DNA from: Chaetorhynchus papuensis
Lineage: Eukaryota; Chordata; Aves; Passeriformes; Rhipiduridae
Direction: 5' to 3'
Length of the DNA stretch: 64,000 nt
NCBI GenBank assembly: GCA_013396525.1
Contig: VWYX01000740.1
Location: 62,001-126,000 of the forward strand
Below are positions 14,801 to 25,045 of this stretch, one piece after another. Each line of letters opens with the position of its first letter. Position 1 is the stretch's first letter. Under the pieces are notes generated by a model. The model ran no database searches. It saw nothing but the letters and a program-made list of their open reading frames with translations, and had not been told where the DNA came from. The position numbers were made by a program, and so were the translations under genes.

Positions 14801-17800
14801 GTCAAAAAAAGGATAATAGCAGTCCTGTCACTGTTTGGCAGCTGTGCAGCTCTTGTGGCCAGAGAACCAGGATTTCCAGAGAAAGGTAAGTGCTGACTCT
14901 GGAGCTGGGCAGCCCAGGCAGCCTAAAAATTTGGTTAAATGGAGGCAGTGCAGTGTAAATGTCTCAAATTGAGGGCTGTGATCACTCTCTGAAAATGCTC
15001 ACAATGAGCGTTCATTGAGGGGCAGGCAAAGGACATCAGAGCAGCTGGAGCCATTTTCGTGGTAGATACCTCCAATTCGGGGGGACAAATGCCACCCACA
15101 TGGCTTTGTTGTACTTGTGATGAAAAATCTACATGTTTCTCACTGCATTGTAGGTGTTTTCAGGAAGTTCAGCTGGGTCTTCTGCTCTCAGAAGACAGAA
15201 AAACTTGAAATTGGAAGCAAACTCCCCAAGGACATTCATGAGTGATTTTCTCTTCAGATGCCTTCAGAATCTCCTTCAAGAGAAAACAAATCTTAAATGA
15301 TCTTTTCTATCAATTTGGGCTAAATTGGTCAGTGATGTCAATATCAGCCTCTGCTAATAATGAGTTTCTTTAATTTAATTGTACAACCAGATTTTGTCCA
15401 GTTGTATGTTCACTGATAAGTTTTTCTCTCCTATTGTTTTGTTATGGTCTGGAGGGAAAAATAAAAAAGGACAATGAAGACAAGAAACAAGGAAGTGCTG
15501 TAGCAAGGAGGCTCAACATATCCACACATAATGAAAAATTAAAAAAAAAAAATCCATCAAAAGAGGATTGTGTTATCTAGGTGAACATGGAGAAATGTAC
15601 AGATACTTTTTGTTTATAAAACGTGATCAGTCTTTAGAACCCGTTCTGATATCACTGAATCGTGAAGTACTTAAATGAAAATTAATCATGAGAACTTCAT
15701 GCCTTTGAATTTTGCTCATTAGAGGGTGACATCCCATCCTGCCTCCCAAAACAGCAGGTGACTCCTGTGGTTGATAAATAACTGCTGGTCCCCCTAGAGG
15801 AGTTTGTGAGAATTCAGGTCCAGCTTCACAAAGAGATTTCAGTGTCCAGCTCCAGGGGGGTGTGGCAGGCTCTGAGTTTACCATGCAGGGAACAAAGTCG
15901 GCTGAGCAGCTGAGGAGAGAATTTTCATCAGCTGGCATATGGAGCACGTGGATGCTTGTGCTGATGGCTGATAGCAAATCCCTTGGAGAGGGGAAGTGTG
16001 TGAAATATTCCATCTTTCCTGGTTTTAGGAGCGTTAAGTCAGGGATTCAGTCTAAAGTGCCTCCAAGTTCTCGGACACTTTGCTCACACTGACAGGGGTT
16101 AGTTGTGACCAGGCAGCTCCTGCAGAGAAATTTCCAAGCATCTTTTACCTTGACTCAATTTCCAACCTGTACTTTTTACATCAGCACATGGAGAGATTCT
16201 CCTTCTATCCAGAAAGTGATTTGAGCCCAGGAAGCAGCTCCTGAGTATTGGTGTGAATCTGTTTAATTTTGTGGAATTATTCTTACAGGAAACTCCACCT
16301 GTGAACTACAACTTCCTGTGTATTTTCATTCCAGCCACCAGTGCTCAACTCCTTCCCATTTCTGAGATGTTTTGGGAAGGATGCACGGATCCCCCGGCTC
16401 TTCTTCCTCCATGGCTTTGCTGTTCTTCATGGTGGAGAGAGCTGGTGATGTCTCAGAGGGGTGAAAGTCCATGGGCAGAAGTGGGAATTTCTGTTTTTTC
16501 TGAAACTGGAGGTAGAAGAGTTTTCCTAGAATTGCTGCTTGACTGCTAAAAGACTCCTCTGGCAGGGTCACAGCATAACTAATGCTTCGAGAGAGAGGAG
16601 TAATTGTAGTTTGCTGAACTTCCCCTGGTTCTTCCAATTGGTTGACTGCTGGACTGACGTTCATTCCTTCTGCCCTTAGACTTTGACTGTTCCTTCACCT
16701 AAGAGGGAAATTCCCAGACATTTCATGTTAGCCAAGACCAAATTTGAAGTCGCTGACATTTGTTTCTTGTTCAAAAAGCAGAGATCCTGAGCAATCTGAT
16801 GTGTGGGATCACAGAACAAATCCTACCACTTCAACAAGTACATTTGTTTTCTGAATGAAATGTTAAGGGAGATTTGTGTTACAGCCCTCCAAAACCTGAT
16901 TTGTTTCACACAAAAAATGAGTCAGTCCTGAGATCTTGGCAATGAAATACCCATTCCTGTGAGCTTGATTTTTCACTCAGCTGTCTCTAGTGCAACCAAA
17001 TCAAAGAGTGGTTGGGAGTACACCTGTCTAAATCATCTGTAAAGAAACACCCCTCAGATAAAAAGCTCCTTTTTCCTTCGTGTTCCCAACAGATCTGTTC
17101 TTAATTGCCTGTCCTAAACACTGACATACGGTTGGCAATCTTCTCCATTTCTAGAAAAATCCAAACCCCACCTTCAAGTGTGGTGCATAAGCCAAAACCA
17201 TGCCCAGAAAACTGCACAAACTGCACAAACCCCAGCTTATCTGATATGCAGGAAACTGGGGCTTGGCCCTTTTTTTGGCTTCTGGTGGTTTTGGGGTCTG
17301 AGTGTACTTTGTTTGCTTGGCCAAACACTGGGGTCTTTGCCATCAGCCTGAGTAACACGGGATGGAGCTGGGTTTTTGGAAAGGTGACATAGTGAGTTGG
17401 GCACCCGTTAGATCAGTGTTGCAATGGACATTTCTGAAGAAGTCCAACTGATGTGTGCTTCCTCTGCTCACATTTTCTCTCCCCTTCTTTCGTATTGCAC
17501 TTCTATTATTGGATAATTTAATTTGTCCAAAACCCTCTCTGTTTGTGCAGAATATTTGTTCTTTCATTGCCATCCCCTTGTTTCCCCACTTGGCAGTTTT
17601 TCTATGCACAGGACAAGTCTGTCTCTGCTCTTTTATTCATGTGTATTTCCTGTAATTGTCTTTAATTTATTTCAGATTTTTTTTTTCTTTTCTGTCTGAA
17701 TGACCGTTTCGTTGAGTTACTGTGGCACCAAGTTCCAAAATATAAAATGACAGGTTGGGTAACGTTAATGAAAAGACAAAAGGAGAGTCACAGGATGAAA

Positions 17801-20091
17801 ATGCAACTGTGAGGTGACCAACCGGTTCGACACCAAGGTGGTGCCCAACCTGCTACTCTTGAGGCACATTTAATGTTCCTGTTGTTCACATAAAGGTCTG
17901 GCTTTCCTGGTGTCCTGTCTCTGGCACAGGCCAGTCAGGGATACCTAGAGGAGACTGCAAAAACTGGGGAAGCATTTTGCAATACTTCCCCAGTCTATTT
18001 TCCCACCCTCTGAAAGTTTTCCTTGGAGGGGATCTTTCTCACCTTATCAGTACTGATACAGAGGTGGCTTGGTCATCCAGTTCCGAATTGTAGGAAGAGG
18101 TGAGTAAAGAGGGAATTTCCTGTGGATATGGGTGACTATCTGGGCAGCTCCATCCCGCAGAGGCCAATTTGGGACACATGGAAACTCTTGCAAACTATTC
18201 CCAGAGCTCTGCTGTCTCCAGTTCCCTGAGGTGTGTGATATGTGCCCTGCCTGGGCCTTGGGCATCCTCTTGGAAGCACCAGCTGGTCACCGAAGATCTT
18301 CAAGTCTCAGATAGTGTTTGCAATAAATAAAAATTTTCACTGGACAGGATACAACTGGAATCAACTGTATCTTGTATTAAAATTCCACTATGTTCCACTA
18401 TTTGGCTAAATTTGATTTTTGATTTGTTTGTCACATGGTCCCTCATTTAAATCCCTCTGTAATTAGAAGGGTAAACCCAGTAATTAATTTATTCCCGTTT
18501 CTTTACTTTTTCCTTTTTCACTGGTACATTCCTGTTGTGTAAGTCTATTATAAAACAAAAAGGAAATAAAACTGGCTATGTGAAAAATCAAGAACATCTG
18601 ATGCCTAGAAAGAATAAGAACTTGGGTATGACAAGTTGCAAACATCTGGGTTTTTATTTAAATTGTTTTCAGCTTTGTCACTGAATCATCTTTTGAAAAC
18701 CAAATATATTTAAAAAAACCCCTTATTGACTGTCTAATACTATCCAGGTGTGTATTTGATTTTTTCCTTCTTACTGACATATTGTCCAAATGAAAAAGCC
18801 TTGAATTTATTTAAGTACAATTCAGAAGATGTTACCAGTGCATTAAAGGAAGAAGAGAAAAAAGAGGAGGCAGAGAAGTAGGCTGATTTTAAATACCTAT
18901 GCTTCAAGAGTTGCGCCTGGGGAATTAGCTCCTGCCTCTGGAACTGATTTTTCTTGGTTTGAAGTCAGAGCAAGCACCGGGATTTACAGCTGGAGCCAGC
19001 CCCAGCTGCTGGAGCAGGCAGGGATCTGAGAGCACAGGGGTTAATCTGAGTGCCCGAGCCCCGCGGAGGTAAAACCAGGCACTGAGACCTTTTGCTCCGA
19101 GAGGCTCTGGCACTGCCGGGAAGTTCATTTTGTCTGCAAACCCAAGCATGTAATTTCCCTTCTCCCTGGCTCTCCCCTCTGTCTCTGTGTCTGGCCAGTC
19201 CTGTGGCTCAGCGGCAGCAGAGTTTCCCTGGTGACAGCCAGGACAGCTGAGCTGACCTTCAGCACGGTGGTGAGAGATGGGCTTTCACTGCAGGACGTGG
19301 GCTAGGAAGCCCCCAAATTGGCTTTTTTCCTGCTAGTCAGAAGGCGAAGGCTGGGGAAACCCCCAGACACCTCTGTGCTTGGAAGAAAAAAAGTGAAGAA
19401 ATGATATAAATTAAAAAAAAATAAATAAAAGAAAAAAAAAATCATCCTCGGCACCCAAATTACATGCATTTAAAGCTTCCAGCTTACCACAGTGTTATGG
19501 CAGATTTACAGAGAGATTAAAACTGATCCCTCACCAGTGAACACCAGCTCGTGTGAGCTGTGTAAACCCAAGTGTGTCCGTGCAGCCGCCAGACTTGGCA
19601 TCCAAACAGCTCCGAGTCCACAGAGCCGGCAGAAGGGACATTTCTACTTCTTTTTTTTTTTTTTTTCAAATGAAACAGAGCTACTGAAGCCTCTGGAGTG
19701 TGGATTTGGTTGTCAGTCTTATTTACTACTTTCAGCTGTTATCTGCTGCCGCTGAAGTGGCGCGTGAGCAACTTACCAGCCTGCACTGATAACTTTGCTT
19801 TCTGTTTCAGCTCCAGACAGAAATCCCATCAAAGCTTTCATTCCGATCCGCGTGCTGAAGGATGACACGGGAGTTAAAGAAGTGAGGCTGAAATTCCTGA
19901 GGCTCTCCTAGAGATTTTTCCAAGAGTTTTAAAAAGCCTCTTAAAAACGGCGGCAGAGATCGAACGCTGTTAAGGGAGGGGAAAAAGAAAAAAAAAAAAA
20001 AAAAAAGGAAGAAAAAACTTTGGCAGGCAAACAGTGTCTTACATCAATCTAGCAGTCAGCATCTATGTAGATGTTCTTTCCTCCTTTTGTG

Positions 20092-20160
20092 CAACACCCC
20101 TTCCCTCCTACAGACCACCCAAAACCCTATAAATAATCCAAGGACTGTATTTTTCCTCCA
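20092..20160 (+). promoter_or_regulatory. AQP1: Predicted AQP1 core promoter (TATA box, CACCC motifs)
   Basis: A consensus TATA element, TATAAATA, lies at 20128-20135, and about 25 bases downstream is a pyrimidine-rich CCAGATT resembling an initiator (A at 20160). Two CACCC-type motifs precede the TATA (around 20094-20100 and 20116-20121). These are typical Sp/KLF binding words, and AQP1 is strongly expressed in erythroid cells, where KLF1 reads such boxes. Mammalian AQP1 is also described as having a TATA-type promoter. A TGATAA GATA-type word at 19787-19792 could contribute. The start site is inferred from spacing only and would give a 5' UTR of about 95 bases. Confidence 0.6.
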
Positions 20161-20254
20161 GATTTCTCTTCAGACCTCAAAGGAAAAATATCAGGCAAAG
20201 GAAGGGAGAGAGGGAGAAGGGAAAGTGAGGAGGGGAGAGAGAGAAAGAGGAAAG
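20161..20254 (+). other. AQP1: Predicted AQP1 5' UTR with polypurine tract
   Basis: From 20197 to the start codon there are 58 bases with only one pyrimidine (T at 20226), mostly GGGAGA and GAAAG words. The leader contains no ATG between the predicted start site and the AQP1 start codon. The start context is AAGATGG, with A at -3 and G at +4, a strong vertebrate initiation context. Confidence 0.6.
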
Positions 20255-20644
20255 ATGGCTAGTGAATTCAAAAAGAAAATGTTCTGGAGGGCAGTGGTGG
20301 CTGAGTTCCTGGCCATGAGCCTTTTCATTTTTATCAGCATTGGCTCGGCTCTGGGCTTCAACTTCCCCGTGGTGGCCAACAAAACATCAACGAGGTCTCA
20401 GGACAACGTGAAGGTGTCTCTGGCTTTTGGGTTATCCATCGCTACCATGGCACAGAGCGTGGGCCACATCAGCGGGGCGCACCTGAACCCGGCTGTCACC
20501 CTGGGGCTGCTGCTCAGCTGCCAGATCAGCATCTTCAAGGCGCTCATGTACATCCTCGCCCAGTGCCTGGGGGCAGTGGTGGCCACAGCCATTCTCTCGG
20601 GAGTCACCTCCTCTCTCCCAGGAAACTCCCTGGGGCTTAATGCT
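20255..20644 (+). CDS. AQP1: Aquaporin-1, coding exon 1 (residues 1-130)
   Basis: First of four exons of aquaporin-1, the tetrameric plasma-membrane water channel of red cells, kidney tubule and endothelium. The joined CDS is 20255-20644, 34777-34941, 35065-35145, 36634-36813: 271 residues against 269 in human. This exon starts MASEFKKKMFWRAVVAEF, the family N terminus, and encodes transmembrane helices 1-3, loop B and the first half of the pore. The first NPA motif is at residues 78-80 (GAHLNPAVT). Phe58 corresponds to Phe56 of the aromatic/arginine selectivity filter. Loop A holds an N-glycosylation sequon, Asn42-Lys-Thr, and is two residues longer than in human. The frame stays open upstream to an ATG at 20087, but that ATG lies before the TATA box, so 20255 is preferred. 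The exon ends in a phase-0 donor, GCT|GTAAGT. Confidence 0.98.
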
Positions 20645-20688
20645 GTAAGTAGGAACTTTTAATTCCTCCTTTCTATTCTTTTTTTTTT

Positions 20689-20704
20689 GGGGGGTGGGGG
20701 TGGG
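20689..20704 (+). promoter_or_regulatory. G-tract near the exon 1 donor
   Basis: G6-T-G5-T-G3, preceded by a run of T, lies 45 bases inside intron 1. Intronic G runs near 5' splice sites are known binding sites for hnRNP H/F and often enhance donor use. The function here is inferred. Confidence 0.4.
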
Positions 20705-23700
20705 TAGAAATGTAGCACCTGTAATCTACTAAAGATGTGGGTGTGCTGTTGGTGCTGGTGACCTCAGGCAGCCGACTGTTTATTGTTGCAGAGAATCCAG
20801 TCCTGACTGATAACCAGGATGTCATAGGGATCTTCCTTCCTCCCCACCCCTGTTTTGGAGCTTTAGGATGTTCTGGTTGTGATCAGTTTTGCTTATGTTC
20901 AGTTTTGTATATCCAAGTTGCTGAAAGGCGGATTTGACCCCAGTTTAATACAGGCAGTTTCGTGACCTTTCGTGGTTCTGAGGGTCTCTAAGGTGCCATG
21001 CTGATTAATGTGCATATGCCAGTGTTGTTTTGGCTTCTGTGAGTGGGGCTGGTTTTCAGCACTTAATTAATGGTTTGTGTTTTCTGGTGATGGCTGCAAT
21101 GAAAGCCCGTGGGAGCAGAGGGAGGTGTGCAGCAAGGGAAATCCCATCCCCAAAGGTGGGAGCAGTACCTGTTGCATTAGGCAGAGTGCTCAGATCCTGC
21201 CCGACAGACTCCCAGCGGCCCTTTCTGTGCATTTCTGGGCAAAAATTGGACAAATCCTGAATTCTCAGGTGGAAACTGGAGGAAGATGTGAGGCAGCTAC
21301 GGGTAACTGGGGTGCAGGTTCCAGCTCTCTCCCAGCCAGATGCTCACATCATGCTGCCTTAAAACTGCCTGCCCACAACTCCTCCTCCTCAAAATGTCAT
21401 TTTGCTGTTGTTGTTGCAGCAGAATAGGAGGAAAAAAAGGATAAATACACTTTAAAACTTGAAACCATCCCACTGTCTGAGGCAGTGCTACAGCCACTAA
21501 AGGACACACAGTGTTATAAATAGAAATTCCTTCTGGTCACTTATTTGACCTGATCTCTTAAGAACAAGTATTTCACATATTTTCTGTGACCCCTTTCCTG
21601 CAGAATATTCCTGACTGCAGTTTGTAAATTGATCTAATTTAAAATCTCCTGCCCATTTGAAGCCACAAGGGTATTTGGGACATAAAACTGCAAATGCAAC
21701 ATCTCTTCTGAAATAATTTAGGCAAAATAGCAATATGGTTTTGCATACTGTAATTTGACATTACAGTATTTTCAGAACATGAGTCAGGTTTTCAAAACAG
21801 AGTAAAATCTGATATTAAGGTGATTCCTGGGCAGCTCAGTATCATCCACCCTTGTGTCACTCTGTGAGCTGGCTGCTCACCTCCCTCTCTCCTGGTGCCT
21901 GCAGCTATTCCATCCTGCCAGCTTTGGAAATTTTAATGGCTTAACTCAAAACATTTTGGGGAAGAGGAGCAAATAATTTTATTGACTCCAGAAGGATCTG
22001 GCTGCGAGTGTGATACGTGATCTTTTCCTCTGAAACCACTGACAGAGGGAACAGCTCAACCACATGGGACAGGGTGTCCGCCCAAGTGGTTTCCTCGAGA
22101 GGTCCAACTGCCATTAAACACGGGAGGTCTGGTTTTGGTAGCACTTAAGCTTGCTTTTTCCCTTTTGCTTCCATAAAGTCCTGATGACTGGTTCCTTCCT
22201 CTAACCAAAAGCCCTAAGCCTGGCCATGTGTGAAGGGGGTGGAGGTTTTTTTTGCCCCTCAGTCAGTAACTCCCCAAGCTACGAAGGCAAAACCAGGCAG
22301 GGTTAAGTCTCCATCATATAAATTTTACAAATGGATCAGCAATTTCTGTGCAATGGAATAACAGGGAATATAGTGTCTAAAAGCTCTGGTCTCACTGTTT
22401 GTCACTGGAAAATATTCAGAATTTTGTTTCTTTTCTCTTTCACGTCCAGCTATAAATGTTCTGGCTCGAGGAGCAGTGGGGAGACCCCCCTGGGGATAGG
22501 GAGGGCAGCAGCTGTTCTTCTCCCTTGCAGGAAAGAACTGGAGAGGAAAGGAAAGGAAAGCAAATCCATTCATTTCCCAGTGACAAGCCTGGAGTGCCTG
22601 GGGAGGGGAGGGTCGAGGGGGAGCTGGGTCTGAGCCCCAGGCAGGGGGGAGCAGCAGCAGAGGGGCTGTGCTTTTGCAGAGCCGATCTCGGTGGGGCACA
22701 TCCTGAAACCACAGCTCAGCACCGAGTTGCCTCCTTCAGCAAAGAGCTGACAAGGGGAAACCACAGGGTTGCTTTTATGTTACGGTTTTTAACCTGAGGA
22801 CAAGGAGGGGAGGCTCAGAGCTGGCATCCCTGCCAGCTGTGCTGTCTTCTGGCCCTTGTGGATAACAAGGTATGGATTCCCTGCTAAGAAAAGGAACAGA
22901 AAGAAAGAGAGTGCTGCTTGTTCAACAAGGGTGGTGAGAGGGTCTGGATGTGTGGGGCTTTGTCCTCGGTTCTGACCCTGCTGTGCTCTTGGAGAGGTGT
23001 TTTTTACAGGAAAATGTGGTGGGAGCAGTGTAATGGAGTGAGTGGCCATCCAGTGTTCCCAGTGGATACTGGGTGGGGTTGCATGCCTGAACTTGGATTT
23101 ATCCTGCCTGGCTGCAGGTCCTGCACTGCGGGACCAAGCTGAGGACCCATTTCCATTGGCTCCTCTCTAATCCACAGAGAGTGAGAGACAAAGAGAGGCA
23201 CTTCAACCTCCAGATCTATTGAGTTGTCCCCAGAGACACCCAGCTCCTCTTTGCCATTCTGAGGCCCCAGGCTTGGGACCCTCTGCTAGGTATCCAAAAT
23301 TCAGTGGGATAAATCCGTGTCTTTCTCACTGCCCAAAGGGAAAAAAAAGGAAACACAAGCAAATGAGGCACAGCACCCAGCCATGGGCAGTACAAGGCTG
23401 AGGAGAAAGAAGGGAGAATGAAAACGCAGGATGTTCCTTGGACATGTTCAGCATTAAGGTCTGCTTTACACTGAGACAAGCAAACCAGTCACACATTAGG
23501 ATTTTGATCCAAACTTTGCTTAAGTCAACAGATATATTTTTAGTTACTTTGGCTGGTCCCGAGTAAGACATTTTGGACAACACTCAGAGATGTATTTAGA
23601 TTACCAAATCCTTTTAAGACACTTAACTTCCAACGTATTTTAGTAGTGGCGTGGGTTCCAAAGTAAAAACTTTGAGAATTGGAGGAGCTGGAAGCAGAGT

Positions 23701-24066
23701 ATGCAGTGTGTTTGCTCTTCTAAAAATTTAAATATTTGTCCTTACATCATCTTGTGTCTTTTTTTGGAAGTTGGATTACTACACGTTACAAATTTCCATT
23801 AGGTAAAGCTGTAAGAATAGAGAATACCAGATCCAAAATGCACTCATCTGCCAGCAGAGCTGGCTATTGTCTGGTGAGGACAGATCTGGAGCTTGGATAA
23901 TGGAACAAACTACTCAGCACAGGCAGTTAATGACCAGCAAAGAGCTGGAGCAGGAAAGAGGGGTGAGAGGAGGCTTCTGTGCTGTAAGGTAACACAATAT
24001 TTGCTGTTAAACAATGTTTATCTGGAGAACTTTTATCAAACTTTTAAAAACATGCTGGGAAAATTT

Positions 24067-24168
24067 CTTTAGCTCAGGTTATTTTATATATATCTCTTTA
24101 TCTATCTATCTATCTCTTTATCTATCAGTCTATCTATAGATATATATATAAAATAATCTGAGCTAAAG
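24067..24168. repeat. Imperfect palindrome with TATC-repeat loop
   Basis: The left arm 24067-24095 starts CTTTAGCTCAGGTTATTTTA and the right arm 24138-24168 ends TAAAATAATCTGAGCTAAAG. They are reverse complements over about 29 bases except for one substitution (CAGGTT against AATCTG) and two extra bases in the TA part of the right arm. The roughly 42-base loop is built from TATC/TCTATC repeats, and GATAGATA words recur just after the right arm. It could be a snap-back product of microsatellite expansion. It could also be a tiny inverted-repeat element, since a TA dinucleotide flanks each GCTCAG end, but no transposon family is recognised. Confidence 0.85.
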
Positions 24169-24911
24169 ATAGATAAATATATATGTGTAAATAATTAGAA
24201 TTTTGTAACAAATGCAGTCACCGCTTCACAATTTTCACAATTTCATAATTTCTGTGTTTAGGCATCATGATGAGAGTGCCAGGAAATGTGTCCCCTAACT
24301 CTCGGGGCTATAATTTGGAAACTCTTTGAAAACTCCATCTTCGAGTTAATGATGAAAGATATTATTTTAAAAGTTATAAGTGGATCAAAAATTGTAGGCA
24401 AGAAAAACAGACCTGAAGGTAACGTTGCTCGGGTAGATAAAGGGAAAAGAAAAACAACCAAGAATAACAAATAGGAGGGCTTGGGTTTAGAAAACACCCA
24501 GCGGACTGATAAATGTTGTTTGTGTAACTAAAGAGCTTTCTGGAAAAGCCAGAAGAGATCTGTGGTCAGTGGATTCGGAGGTCATTTTAAGACAGGTGAA
24601 TATTCATATGGATGCTATTCCTGGAGTACGGAAAGTTTCTTGTTGACGGAACACCCTTTGGAATTTGGCTGTGAAGGGCTGTGTCTCTGCCACTGCTGCT
24701 CCGTGGGGCTCCCCACATCGGGATCAGCCGTGGCAGAATTGGTGCACGCAGGGGTGCGATGTCCTCTGGGGATAAACACCCGGTGTCCAGCTCCGAATTT
24801 CTCAAGGACAGGGAAAAAGGAGGCCTTTGCTCTCTTTGACTCTTCCTACCAGGGCAGTATCTGCTGCTTTGAGACACATCCCAACCTCACCGAAGTCACA
24901 CCAAAGAACCA

Positions 24912-25045
24912 TAATCATGGAATGATTTGGGTTGGAAGGGACTTTAAGATCACCCAGTTCCACCCCCTGCCATGGGCAGGGACACCTTCCTCTAGACCAG
25001 GTTGCTCCAATCTTCATCCAGCCTGGCCTAGGACATTTCCAGTGA
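24912..25045 (-). mobile_element. CR1 LINE 3'-end fragment, antisense, in AQP1 intron 1
   Basis: Reads ATCATGGAATGATTTGGGTT, GGAAGGGACTTTAAGATCA, CCTGCCATGGGCAGGGACA and AGGTTGCTCCAATC in order, the reverse complement of the CR1 3' end. About 130 bases are recognisable, so the copy is strongly 5'-truncated. Confidence 0.92.

Larger units (their letters stand above)
1..20091. other. Upstream flank of AQP1, no gene recognised
   Basis: Roughly 20 kb of AT-rich non-coding DNA upstream of the AQP1 promoter. Open frames here are short, or (1786-2325, 179 codons) encode nothing I recognise, and none has convincing splice sites at both ends. In mammals the upstream neighbour of AQP1 is MINDY4 (FAM188B), but I could not find its conserved C-terminal exons by eye. 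Listed separately are four CR1 fragments, the assembly gap and a GA run. The last 1.3 kb (from about 18900) is somewhat richer in G+C and in CpG than the rest, as expected on approach to a promoter. Stretches between the listed repeats show nothing I can name. Confidence 0.7.

Noticed and set aside
14428..14896. Overlapping frames ending near a strong donor (AAAG|GTAAGT at about 14886)
   Set aside because: The donor-like word is good, but neither frame resembles a known protein and no matching acceptor-bounded exon could be defined.
16253..16664. Overlapping frames on both strands of about 100 codons
   Set aside because: No recognisable family, no splice signals in consistent phase; likely chance.
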